From NCBI GenBank assembly GCA_034723595.1, contig JAYEPB010000078.1, forward strand, positions 15,258 through 79,257: DNA of 64,000 nt, read 5' to 3'. Positions within the stretch are counted from its first letter, which is position 1, and each line of letters starts with the position of its first letter. The notes beneath the pieces were generated by a model. The model was not told where the DNA came from, ran no database searches, and was given only the letters and a program-made list of their open reading frames with translations. The translations under genes were made by a program, and so were the position numbers. This DNA is from JAGLGH01 sp034723595 (GTDB lineage Archaea > Nanobdellota > Nanobdellia > Woesearchaeales > JAGLGH01). Below, piece after piece: positions 43,843-51,946 of the stretch.

Positions 43843-44199
43843 TTAGCAGCAATATAGTTCCTTCGGCACTTTTCCTTTCTCCACTTTGCCGAATGGATTG
43901 CCGTACTTGCGGACATTTTCTATCATCCGCTTGTTCGCTTCTGTCTCTTTCCCTGATTTGACCAGTTTTTCCCTCTCACCTATAACAGGTATTGCGACAT
44001 TTGCTGCGCATCTTGCCCTGCAGGCACCGCATAGTGTACAGTCATAGAAAGTTAAGTCTGGTTCTTCATGCTGATTTATTATGAAAGCCTTGCCTCGAGG
44101 GCTGTATTTCTCGTTTTTCAATTGTTCGAATACAGGGCATGCAGTTCTGCACATCCCGCATTGCACACATCTGTCAACTTTATTGGGTTCTTGGTTCAT
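43843..44199 (-). CDS. Ferredoxin-like iron-sulfur subunit (GlcF N-terminal/HdrC type)
   Basis: ATG 44199 is preferred (the longer frame adds nine odd residues). 118 residues with two [4Fe-4S] motifs, CVQCGMCRTACPVF and CTLCGACRARCAAN, as in the N-terminal half of GlcF/LldE-type proteins. It ends LYCC, a possible extra ligand pair. It overlaps the end of the flavoprotein gene by 20 bases. With the two upstream genes it forms a three-subunit glycolate/lactate-type dehydrogenase passing electrons from FAD to the CCG subunit. Confidence 0.8.
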   Translation of the reverse strand: MNQEPNKVDRCVQCGMCRTACPVFEQLKNEKYSPRGKAFIINQHEEPDLTFYDCTLCGACRARCAANVAIPVIGEREKLVKSGKETEANKRMIENVRKYGNPFGKVEKGKVPKELYCC

Positions 44200-45388
44200 T
44201 TTGATTATCCTTATTGTTGCTGTCAATTAGCTTATTTTTATTGAGTATTGCTTCTGGGTCATATTTCTTCTTCAGCATGTGCATTGTCTGCCTGAAATCT
44301 TCTTTAACATAGTCCTTTTTTTTCAGGCCAATTCCATGCTCTCCGCTGACTTCTCCGCCAAGCTCTTCAACAAGCCTGTACATTTCTGGAAGAAGGTCGC
44401 CTGTCTTGAAACGAGGGTGCAGAATACCTATGCCCAGATGGCCAAATGAAGGTATGTCATGCTGTTCAAGCCAGCTTATAAATTGAGGTATGTCTTTTAG
44501 AGGTATCTTTGGGTCTTCTTTTATTCCATATCCTTCTGAAGACAGGACAATGCCTACATTTTCTCTCATCTTCCATGATTCATCTATATCTTTTTCGTCA
44601 AATATCTCACCAGTGTCATCGTTGTATTCAACAAACAGGTAATAGTATAATGATTTTAGCCCTGCAATCCTAGCAGCAATCTTGTCAATAAATTCAATAG
44701 CATTTAGCTTTTCAGGATCAAGCGATTTCACAACATCCATCAGCTCTGGCATTGTTTCAAGCTTGAAGATGTCAAGAGACCGTATTTTTGTAAGTTCAGC
44801 AAGATTAAGTTTTGCTTTTATTATTATGCCAGTTGTGCCTTCCCTTCCGCAGAAATGTTTTATGTTTTTGTCATTTGCTGTCATCACTCTGCCCATGCCG
44901 TCAATGATTTCTAAACCCTTTATCCACTCCATAGTCTTGCCATATCTTATTGCGCGCATCCCTGCAGCATTTGTAGATATCATACCCCCTATTGTGCAAA
45001 CCTTATGTGATGCAGGTATGACTGGGAAAAAAAGATTGTGTTTTGCAAGCTCTTTATTGAGATTGTCAAGGATAACACCTGGCTCTACGATTACTGTTTT
45101 TGATTTTGGGTCAATTTTTATTATTTTGTCCATCTTTGAGAAATCAACAACAATTGAATCCTGCGGCACTGCTGCTCCTGCAAGCCCTGTGCCTGCGCCT
45201 CTGGGGGTAATTGTAGAGTCTGTCCTGTGGGCATATCTGATAACTTTATATACATCTTCTTTGCTGGCAGGCCATATGACTGCTGATGCCTTGCCTTCAA
45301 TCTGTGAGGCATCTACGCTGTAAACTAAAAGATTAAGTTTCTCATCAGAGGCATTTTTTCCAAATTGTTTATTCAGGAAACTGGTCAT
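44180..45388 (-). CDS. glcD: FAD-linked oxidase subunit (GlcD/lactate dehydrogenase type)
   Basis: 402 residues, shorter than the usual about 460. The PCMH FAD-binding domain shows WPASKEDVYKVIRYA, TPRGAGTGLAGAAVPQ and CTIGGMISTNAAGMRAIRYG; the C-terminal oxidase domain keeps GHLGIGILHPRF and GEVSGEHGIGLKKKDY, which binds substrate and cofactor. Oxidises a 2-hydroxy acid (glycolate, lactate or similar). Start overlaps the stop of the CCG-domain gene (ATGA). Confidence 0.88.
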   Translation of the reverse strand: MTSFLNKQFGKNASDEKLNLLVYSVDASQIEGKASAVIWPASKEDVYKVIRYAHRTDSTITPRGAGTGLAGAAVPQDSIVVDFSKMDKIIKIDPKSKTVIVEPGVILDNLNKELAKHNLFFPVIPASHKVCTIGGMISTNAAGMRAIRYGKTMEWIKGLEIIDGMGRVMTANDKNIKHFCGREGTTGIIIKAKLNLAELTKIRSLDIFKLETMPELMDVVKSLDPEKLNAIEFIDKIAARIAGLKSLYYYLFVEYNDDTGEIFDEKDIDESWKMRENVGIVLSSEGYGIKEDPKIPLKDIPQFISWLEQHDIPSFGHLGIGILHPRFKTGDLLPEMYRLVEELGGEVSGEHGIGLKKKDYVKEDFRQTMHMLKKKYDPEAILNKNKLIDSNNKDNQNEPRTQ

Positions 45389-46149
45389 TCTATTTCTTTG
45401 CCTCCTTCATTGGGGGTTTGGCTCTGGATTGCATATTTTCCAATTAAGAGCTGGCTGAATTCAAGCACTTCAATTCCCCTATCTTTTGCATGCTCTTTGA
45501 AGTGCGAGTAGCACATAGGGCATGGTGTGACAAGAGATACTGTCTTGCAAAGTTTCAGCCTTGCCTTTGCTATCTTGTTTGCTAAGTCCGGATTGTGATT
45601 CTTCAGCCCTCCTCCTGCGCCGCAGCATAGAGAATCATTGTGATTGCATGGAAGTTCTAGTAATTTGAGATTAAGATTTTTTATTATCTTTCTAGGTTCA
45701 TCAAATATCCTTCCTTTTCTTCCAAGATGGCAGGGATCATGATATGTTATTTTATTCCCTTCAACATCCTTTGCAAATTTAGGGTCAATCTTGTGGATGT
45801 TTTTCACAATAGTCTCAGTGATATGTTCTACATCAAGCCCGTAATTGTCTTTTAGTATAAGATAGCATGCAGGGCAGCTTGTTATTATTTTTTTAATTCC
45901 GTATTTACTGAGAAATATTCTGTTTGATTCCTGTAGATCTTCAAAATCGCTTTTGTATCCAGCATTAAGCACTGGGCTGCCGCAGCAATTGAATTCAGGT
46001 ATGAAAATGAAATCTATTTCCATCATCTTTAGAAGATTCTTATAATTTTCCTCTATATCAGGATAGACAAAATGGGTCAGGCAGCCTGGATAGTATAAGA
46101 TATTGCCGCCGCTGATAAGCTTTTTAAGTTTTCCAAATAGTTTTTTCAT
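45385..46149 (-). CDS. CCG-domain iron-sulfur subunit (GlcF C-terminal/HdrB type)
   Basis: 254 residues with two cysteine-rich CCG domains: YYPGCLTHF with FNCCGSPVLNAGY and TSCPACY, then YHDPCHLGR with LCCGAGGGL and TPCPMCYSHF. In GlcF, LldE and HdrB these bind a [4Fe-4S] cluster and reduce the final electron acceptor. The GlcF protein is thus split in two, with GlcD encoded between the halves. First gene of the operon. Confidence 0.85.
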   Translation of the reverse strand: MKKLFGKLKKLISGGNILYYPGCLTHFVYPDIEENYKNLLKMMEIDFIFIPEFNCCGSPVLNAGYKSDFEDLQESNRIFLSKYGIKKIITSCPACYLILKDNYGLDVEHITETIVKNIHKIDPKFAKDVEGNKITYHDPCHLGRKGRIFDEPRKIIKNLNLKLLELPCNHNDSLCCGAGGGLKNHNPDLANKIAKARLKLCKTVSLVTPCPMCYSHFKEHAKDRGIEVLEFSQLLIGKYAIQSQTPNEGGKEIE

Positions 46150-46340
46150 CTTAAGAAATTTGGTAAAATTGGAAATATAAAAAGGTTTCTAAAGTGGTCT
46201 GATTTTTATCATGTGGGGTAGGGTTTGTTTGGGATTTTGATTCTGGGTTTGGTGGAAAATCAAGCCATTGATGAAAAACTTTAATAATAAGATCATTTTA
46301 TATGCTTTAATGTAAAAAACATTCAAGGGGGATTAGTAAA

Positions 46341-46727
46341 ATGAGAAACTATAAAATAAGTAAAGGGGCAGCAATTGATTTGCAGGAGTGGGCATTAGAA
46401 TTTTCAAGTGTAAAAAATGTACTAAAATCATTACCTCAAATACCTGATGGTTCTAATAATAAGATTGAAGAAGGATTATATGTTGATTATAGTATAGATG
46501 AAGAAGAATTGGATGGGGGGGCAGATTGGCCTGATATAGGAGTTGTCACAATCTATGCTGTATTAAATGATCAGAAGATTTATTTTGGTGAGATTAGGGC
46601 ATATAATCAGGAAATGATCTGGCTTTCAACAAGAGAAGATGAAGAAGTTGATACTGTAGAAAACTGGTTTGAGTTAATAAAAGAGGATTATGAGGCATTA
46701 GTTCAGTCAAAAAATGAAGATAAATGA
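46341..46727 (+). CDS. Hypothetical acidic protein
   Basis: 128 residues, acidic, mixed alpha/beta (GLYVDYSIDEEELDGGADWP, VVTIYAVLNDQKIYFGEIRAYNQEMIWLSTRED). AGGGGGA stands about 11 bases before the ATG. No family recognised and no membrane segment. It lies just before the first copy of the 136-bp repeat, so it could be native host sequence or cargo of the adjoining module. Confidence 0.55.
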   Translation: MRNYKISKGAAIDLQEWALEFSSVKNVLKSLPQIPDGSNNKIEEGLYVDYSIDEEELDGGADWPDIGVVTIYAVLNDQKIYFGEIRAYNQEMIWLSTREDEEVDTVENWFELIKEDYEALVQSKNEDK

Positions 46728-46740
46728 AAAAATTAGAAAA

Positions 46741-46876
46741 TCAATTAACAGCTAACTACCTTGAGAATCTCTTCTCCATATTTCATTATCTTTGCTGGTC
46801 CAAGACCATGCACATCTTCTAGTTCTGCTAATGTCATAGGCATCTTCTGGGCGATATCAAGAAGGGTTCTGTCATG
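46741..46876. repeat. 136-bp direct repeat, copy A (duplicated helicase 3' end)
   Basis: Matches 48444-48579 over 136 bases with two differences. Copy B is the 3' end of the UvrD-like helicase gene encoding its C-terminal helix-hairpin-like segment; copy A is only that fragment and ends abruptly after GTCATG. The pair brackets the two-gene nucleotidyltransferase module. Confidence 0.9.
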
Positions 46877-46980
46877 AGATTCATTAGCAGAAACAGAATA
46901 AATCAGTATTTCATACTATTATTGTATATATATATACAAAAATAGTAACATTTATATAGTTTGCAGTATTCTTGATAACT

Positions 46981-47598
46981 ATGCCATACAATAAAAAAGA
47001 AATTAACGCTGAAGTGCTATTTGAATTTATTCAATCAATCTCTGGATTTTTTGAAGAGGAAATAGAGATGTATGCACTTGGTGGCACTGCTTTAACAATA
47101 CTTCATATTAAGCCCTCAACTTTAGATATAGATATTAATATTGATAAAATGGAAGAATATAGATATACCTGCAAAATCTTTGAACAGATAGGTTTTGAAA
47201 AAAAAGGAGTCTTTCGTTGGCTTAGCCAGGAAGGTATGGCATTCGATCTATTTTATGGATCTAATATATTAGGTACAGATTTGCTTCCAGATTGCCTTGA
47301 TAAATCTAAATATATAAGATCTTTTGGTAAGATTAAACTTTATACCCTTTCAATATATGATATTATCATAAGCAAATTAGCAAGAGGTGACATGAGGGAT
47401 TTTGATGATCTCAAAAGAGTATTTGAAAAGAAAGAAATAGACTTGCAAATGCTTATTCAGAGATATAAGGAAACAATGGATATTTCCATAGTTGCAGATT
47501 ATAAACAAAAATTACTTGATTTGATTGAAATTAAGTTCAAAGAATGGAAATTTAGTCTTAATAGGGGCATTATAGAGGAGGTTAAGAAATGGGATTAA
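46981..47598 (+). CDS. Nucleotidyltransferase-fold protein (AbiEii/MNT-like)
   Basis: ATG 46981 is preferred over TTG 46972: TTTATATAG lies about 27 bases upstream. 205 residues: EIEMYALGGTALTILHIKPSTLDIDINI has the glycine-rich loop and D-x-D of DNA polymerase-beta-like nucleotidyltransferases; FDLFYGS and YDIIISKLARGDMRDFDDL follow the AbiEii/DUF6036-type pattern, where the last acidic helix is conserved. Such proteins are often TA-system toxins that modify tRNA or proteins. Overlaps the next ORF by 10 bases. Confidence 0.7.
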   Translation: MPYNKKEINAEVLFEFIQSISGFFEEEIEMYALGGTALTILHIKPSTLDIDINIDKMEEYRYTCKIFEQIGFEKKGVFRWLSQEGMAFDLFYGSNILGTDLLPDCLDKSKYIRSFGKIKLYTLSIYDIIISKLARGDMRDFDDLKRVFEKKEIDLQMLIQRYKETMDISIVADYKQKLLDLIEIKFKEWKFSLNRGIIEEVKKWD

Positions 47599-48425
47599 AT
47601 ATAGAAAATCAACTTGCAGATGCAGGATACAAGATGTTGGGAGCAGATGAAAAAAATGAGAAGCTAATCTTATCTATTTTAAATACTTCAAATATTCGTT
47701 ATCTGAAAGCAATTCCTTTCTTGATATATAATCAGAATCCTAATTTGAATCATATATATAAAAGAACAAAAAGTAAGAAATTGTTCTGCGCAATCATAAG
47801 TATTACCCACAAGATTTTCTCTGAATTTAAAATTCCAACAATTATACCTATATCTATATTGAGCAGATCTATGTCTCAGGCAGATTATGAACTGAAATTC
47901 AAATTGAATTATTCTGAATTTAGAGATGAATTTGAGATGCAATTGCGAAATGAGCAAAAACCAGAACTTTTGATAAATAAGCAAAAAATATATGCTGAAA
48001 GAAATCTGCAGATGTATCTTTCTCAAATATTTACTAAAAAAGAAAAGCAGATAATTAAAAGGATATTGGAAGAGAAACCAATAAGCAGAACTGATTATGA
48101 GTATTATTCACGCAAAACAAAGAAAAAATTTCAGAGTATAATTAGTTTGCAAGAATTTGCTCAAACACTCTATGCTTTGGCTCCTAAATATGATGAAAGT
48201 CTGTTTAACCTAAAGAAGATGATTGAAAAGTGGCTTGAAAGCTATCGAAAAACTAAAGATATATCCATAGATAAATATCATATCTTTGATAGTGATAGCT
48301 TATTTATTATGTTTAAAGAAGGGAGTTCTCAGCGATTGATTAATACTATTGTTAAACTAAAAGAGATTAAGGATAAGGAGATATTAAGACTTCTTGATGT
48401 GTATCGAGAGTGTGATTTTAGATGA
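47589..48425 (+). CDS. Partner protein of the nucleotidyltransferase
   Basis: 278 residues beginning inside the preceding gene, with GAGGAGG upstream. Mostly helical, with a possible winged-helix-like stretch (AEDEKNEKLILSILN-like start, then ILEEKPISRTDYEYYSRKTKKKF). No family recognised. Tight overlap with a nucleotidyltransferase gene suggests an antitoxin or regulatory partner, but that is inference. The 3' end is 18 bases before repeat copy B. Confidence 0.6.
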   Translation: MGLNIENQLADAGYKMLGADEKNEKLILSILNTSNIRYLKAIPFLIYNQNPNLNHIYKRTKSKKLFCAIISITHKIFSEFKIPTIIPISILSRSMSQADYELKFKLNYSEFRDEFEMQLRNEQKPELLINKQKIYAERNLQMYLSQIFTKKEKQIIKRILEEKPISRTDYEYYSRKTKKKFQSIISLQEFAQTLYALAPKYDESLFNLKKMIEKWLESYRKTKDISIDKYHIFDSDSLFIMFKEGSSQRLINTIVKLKEIKDKEILRLLDVYRECDFR

Positions 48426-48443
48426 TTGAATGAAAGTTCCATA

Positions 48444-48579
48444 TCAATTAACAACTAACTACCTTGAGAATCTCTTCTCCATATTTCATTATCTTTGCTG
48501 GTCCAAGACCATGCACCTCTTCTAGTTCTGCTAATGTCATAGGCATCTTCTGGGCGATATCAAGAAGGGTTCTGTCATG
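48444..48579. repeat. 136-bp direct repeat, copy B (within the helicase gene end)
   Basis: The native copy: it forms the last about 44 codons of the UvrD-like helicase gene and its stop. Differs from copy A (46741-46876) at two bases. It fits an integration that duplicated the gene's 3' end while leaving the host gene intact. Confidence 0.9.
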
Positions 48580-50580
48580 CATTATTATATAAGCAGGAGT
48601 GCCCATCTCTCTGCTGATTGCGCTTCGCCATTCTTTGAGCCTTGTTATGACATCACTTGATTTTCCTGAATTTATTTTTCCCAGGTTTGTTTTTGTGTTT
48701 GTTGTTGGTTGAACCTTTATCTCTTTCTCTTCAATTATTTCCAGCATTGCATCAGTTATAAAATATGTATGTTTGCTGCCAGAATATGTCAGGTATAAGT
48801 TGTTTCTTGCCCTGCTCATCGCAACATAAAATAGTCTCCTTTCCTCTTCTTCCTTGTCGTATTCCTCTGCCTTGACCATGTCTATTACTGGATGCTCGCT
48901 GCCTTTGCAGGGAAAATTGATTCCATGACAGCCGATTACAAAGACCATTTCTGCTTCCAGTCCTTTAATTGCATGTATTGTTGCAAGAGTTACATCATTT
49001 TCTCCAGCCATAATTGTTCTTTTAATCTCATCGCTTCTGACCACATGCTTTATCCCCCTCAGTTTCATCATCTGCGACAGCTCGTTCAGCTGCCTGTTGG
49101 TTCTTGCAAGCACAAATATCTCTTTCCTGGGAATATCTGATGCAATTATGCTCTGTATCACAAATTCAGATTCAGTATCTTCAGAATTAAATTTCAAAAG
49201 CTTGATATCCTTATTTCCCTCAAGCGATGATTCAAGGTCTGCCAGTCCCATGTTTTTTATTGATCTGTTTATCAGCCCAACTATGTGCTTTGTTGACCTG
49301 TAATTTTTTGTCAGAGTGATTATGTCGCAGCTAGGGTATTTTTCTTCAAAGTTCAGTATGTATTTTAGGTCTGAGCCTCTCCAGCCGTATATTGACTGCC
49401 TTGGGTCTCCTACGCAGAATAAGTTATCAGGAGAAAAAATATCTATGAGCTTTATCTGTGTTGAATTGACATCCTGATATTCATCTATAAGTACATGATC
49501 AAATTTCTGCACAAGATCTTTGCGTTTTTCAAAAAGAGATATTGTGTCTATCAGTTGGTCTGCAAAATCTCTAAGCCCATGCTTTTTCATGTATGCTTCA
49601 ATATAATTGCAGATTCCAAAAACAAGATTTGCGCTTTTTTCATGTTCAAAGTCAATATCAAAGGATGATGCTTCAATCTTCTGATTCTTGAACTTGAAGT
49701 AGTCCCTGATAAAAAAGCAGTCATTCATAAATATGTTTGCGAGCTGATCATAAGTTTTGCCGCGTTTCTGGGCATAGTTGAAATAAGTATCAACTGCATT
49801 GTTGATATTAATGTTAAGTTTAAACAGAGCTTTGTTTATCAATTTAATCTTATCTCGATAATTGATGACTCTTACCTGCTTGTCATATACAAGGTCATTA
49901 TGCTGCCTAAGAATCTTTTCGCAGAATGAATTGAATGTCTCAATCATTACATTATCAAGATTTCCTTTTTTTGCTATTCTTTGCATCATTTCCTGTCTTG
50001 CTTTTCTTGTGAATGTTATTGCGAGAATCTTCTTTGGGTCTGCTGACCTGTATTTTACAAGGAATTCAACCCGTTTTGTCAGCACTGTTGTCTTGCCAGA
50101 ACCTGCTCCTGCTATGCATAATATGTGCTTTTTACTGCTGAGGATTGATTTTTTCTGTTCATCATTGAATCTTGACAAAGCATCTCCAAATGCTTCAAAC
50201 ATCTTTTTGTCTTGTTCTGTTATTTCAGTCTTTGTTTCTTTGAAGTTAAATGATAGTTTTCTTTTGTATAATGAGGGGTTTTCGATTTCAGCTTTGCCTT
50301 TTGCGCTAAGTTCCATGACTTTCCAGAATTTGTTACTGCTTAAAGAAACCAGTTTTATCATATCATTGAGTCTGAGATTGTCTATCATGTTACCTATTTC
50401 TTCTTTATTATAAGCAAGGCTTCCAAAGGTTTCCAGAAGATGCAACCTGTTCCTGATTATTGATTCATGGCTGTTTTTGCCTTGCAGAAATTCAATCAAC
50501 AGTTTTTTTCCTACGCCAAAGGGAATTTCTTCTAATGCTTTCAATATAAACAGATAATCCAGTTGATTGCTGTCATCCAT
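48448..50580 (-). CDS. UvrD/Rep-type superfamily 1 DNA helicase
   Basis: 710 residues. CIAGAGSGKTTVLTKRVEFL (Walker A), ITFTRKARQEM (motif Ia), HVLIDEYQDVN (motif II), FCVGDPRQSIYGWRG (motif III), LTKNYRS (IV), TIHAIKGLEAEMVFV (V) and RRLFYVAMSRARNNLYLT (VI) are all present. The C-terminal about 70 residues resemble HRDC (AYIIMHDRTLLDIAQKMPMTLAELEEVHGLG). A 3'-5' DNA translocase used in repair or replication restart. The about 120-residue N-terminal extension is unusual. Confidence 0.92.
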   Translation of the reverse strand: MDDSNQLDYLFILKALEEIPFGVGKKLLIEFLQGKNSHESIIRNRLHLLETFGSLAYNKEEIGNMIDNLRLNDMIKLVSLSSNKFWKVMELSAKGKAEIENPSLYKRKLSFNFKETKTEITEQDKKMFEAFGDALSRFNDEQKKSILSSKKHILCIAGAGSGKTTVLTKRVEFLVKYRSADPKKILAITFTRKARQEMMQRIAKKGNLDNVMIETFNSFCEKILRQHNDLVYDKQVRVINYRDKIKLINKALFKLNININNAVDTYFNYAQKRGKTYDQLANIFMNDCFFIRDYFKFKNQKIEASSFDIDFEHEKSANLVFGICNYIEAYMKKHGLRDFADQLIDTISLFEKRKDLVQKFDHVLIDEYQDVNSTQIKLIDIFSPDNLFCVGDPRQSIYGWRGSDLKYILNFEEKYPSCDIITLTKNYRSTKHIVGLINRSIKNMGLADLESSLEGNKDIKLLKFNSEDTESEFVIQSIIASDIPRKEIFVLARTNRQLNELSQMMKLRGIKHVVRSDEIKRTIMAGENDVTLATIHAIKGLEAEMVFVIGCHGINFPCKGSEHPVIDMVKAEEYDKEEEERRLFYVAMSRARNNLYLTYSGSKHTYFITDAMLEIIEEKEIKVQPTTNTKTNLGKINSGKSSDVITRLKEWRSAISREMGTPAYIIMHDRTLLDIAQKMPMTLAELEEVHGLGPAKIMKYGEEILKVVSC

Positions 50581-50643
50581 AGGAAAAAGGAGAGAGGGAT
50601 TATTTAAGAATGTTGTGATTTGATTTATGGGTTCAAAAGATTC

Positions 50644-51510
50644 TTATGGAATTTTTTGAAGGGCTATAATTTTAGTTTTATACTCCTCTGGGACTGTTTG
50701 TATCTGTGATAAGTATTCATTCATAAGGTTAGTTGCGAAGTTTCTTTGTTTAAATGAAAGCTTACTATACTTGATATAAAATACATGTAAATCATTCATT
50801 TTTCTAACATGATAATTAACTTTTAATGTTTTCACTTCTTCAGAACTCACTGCTGATCTTACTAATTTATGAAACTCATTGAATTCACTTAAACTTTCAA
50901 CAGTCATTTGCGTGTAAACTGGCTCTCGATTCGATGCTATATCTTGAATAAGAAATTTTTCAACGAAAAAATATGCCTTTGCATTAGCTAATTCTATATC
51001 TTTGACAAAGTCAGGTAATTTTTTTTGTCTGAATTGAGAATTATAAGTCATCATTTTTGGATGTGTTTTTAAGATTATTTTTGCTAAATTATTCTCTCTT
51101 TCTGGCTTTATTCTTTTACATTTTTCAGAAGTGCTGTTAAAATCTCTTCTTCTTGAATAGTATATAGTATTTTTTTCAGATTCACTTAGACTTTGCCATG
51201 TTTCTTCTGAAAAAGAATCGTAGATAAAATCTAGCATTTGATTCATTCTTACAGCTGAATCGTCTTCTATATAATTTTTTAATTCGCCTTTTAATTCAAA
51301 TAATTCTTCTTTTGTCAAAGCTAGAAGGTCATATGTATCACTTGTTTGTAATTTAATAAAACCCATTGCAGTTTTAATTCTTTCCTCAATCTCTTTGTTA
51401 TTTCTTTTTTCTAATTTATAACGAAGCAATGGCATTGGGTTTACTCTGATTGAAGGCAGTATTAATTCAACAGTCTTACTTAGTCTTTTGTACTTTTTAT
51501 TAATTACCAT
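50644..51510 (-). CDS. Hypothetical protein
   Basis: ATG 51510 (GAGG about six bases upstream) is preferred over the longer frame to 51627. 288 residues, helical, lysine rich (MVINKKYKRLSKTVELILPS; HPKMMTYNSQFRQKKLPDFV; RQRNFATNLMNEYL-like C-terminus). No family recognised and no membrane segment. Upstream sequence is AT-rich and shared with the leuA leader region. Confidence 0.55.
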   Translation of the reverse strand: MVINKKYKRLSKTVELILPSIRVNPMPLLRYKLEKRNNKEIEERIKTAMGFIKLQTSDTYDLLALTKEELFELKGELKNYIEDDSAVRMNQMLDFIYDSFSEETWQSLSESEKNTIYYSRRRDFNSTSEKCKRIKPERENNLAKIILKTHPKMMTYNSQFRQKKLPDFVKDIELANAKAYFFVEKFLIQDIASNREPVYTQMTVESLSEFNEFHKLVRSAVSSEEVKTLKVNYHVRKMNDLHVFYIKYSKLSFKQRNFATNLMNEYLSQIQTVPEEYKTKIIALQKIP

Positions 51511-51727
51511 TATTATCCTCTTAATGAATCTGTAATCTGTGTAAATATAATTTATTATATAAATCTTGCCCTTTTGTAACTCTTTCAGAGTAATCACAGA
51601 ATCAGAGATTATTGTGGAGGTCTGCAATGTTTGCTACCAAGATGTATGAATATAGTGTATAGTGCAGGAACATTGTCAGTTGATGTTCTTCATTTTTCTG
51701 ATTATGCAGTAAATGGAAACTCTAATT

Positions 51728-51743
51728 AGAAATATTTAAATAT
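51728..51743 (+). promoter_or_regulatory. TATA box of the leuA transcript
   Basis: AGAAATATTTAAATAT is centred about 28 bases before the ATG of the leucine-rich leader ORF at 51765, so transcription should start at that ATG and the leader would be translated as a leaderless message. Confidence 0.6.
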
Positions 51744-51764
51744 TAACTATGTTTTCCATAAGTT

Positions 51765-51827
51765 ATGAATAGCAAAATTAGGATAGGTATTGAAATAAGT
51801 TTGCTAGCTCTGCTTCTGTTATTATAG
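51765..51827 (+). CDS. Leucine/isoleucine-rich leader peptide of leuA
   Basis: A 20-residue ORF, MNSKIRIGIEISLLALLLLL, ends 111 bases before leuA. Seven of its last eight codons are leucine (TTG, CTA, CTG, CTT, CTG, TTA, TTA), and four isoleucines precede them. Placement just downstream of a TATA box and upstream of a leucine-biosynthesis gene matches the logic of bacterial leuL attenuation peptides: scarce leucyl-tRNA would stall ribosomes here. Direct repeats TAGCTCT at 51805-51811 and 51830-51836 flank its end. Regulation is inference; the ORF and codons are seen. Confidence 0.6.
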   Translation: MNSKIRIGIEISLLALLLLL

Positions 51828-51883
51828 ATTAGCTCTCATTGCTGATCTGGCCAATATCAACTATTAGTTTATGGAGGACAAAA

Positions 51884-51946
51884 ATGAAAAACAAAACGCA
51901 AAAAACAATAAACAAAAAACAATTCTGGGGAAACAAAAATGGGTAG
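51884..51946 (+). CDS. Second small ORF overlapping the leuA start
   Basis: A 20-residue Lys/Asn/Gln-rich ORF (MKNKTQKTINKKQFWGNKNG) has the strongest ribosome site of the region, GGAGG at 51873-51877, and its stop (TAG 51944-51946) lies inside leuA in another frame. leuA's own site is weak. Ribosomes finishing this ORF could re-initiate at leuA ATG 51939, making leuA translation depend on it. An overlapping ATG at 51871 gives a 26-residue alternative. Confidence 0.4.
   Translation: MKNKTQKTINKKQFWGNKNG

Noticed and set aside
44682..45323. 213-residue plus-strand ORF
   Set aside because: Antisense shadow of the GlcD gene, serine/isoleucine-rich composition typical of reverse-frame translation.
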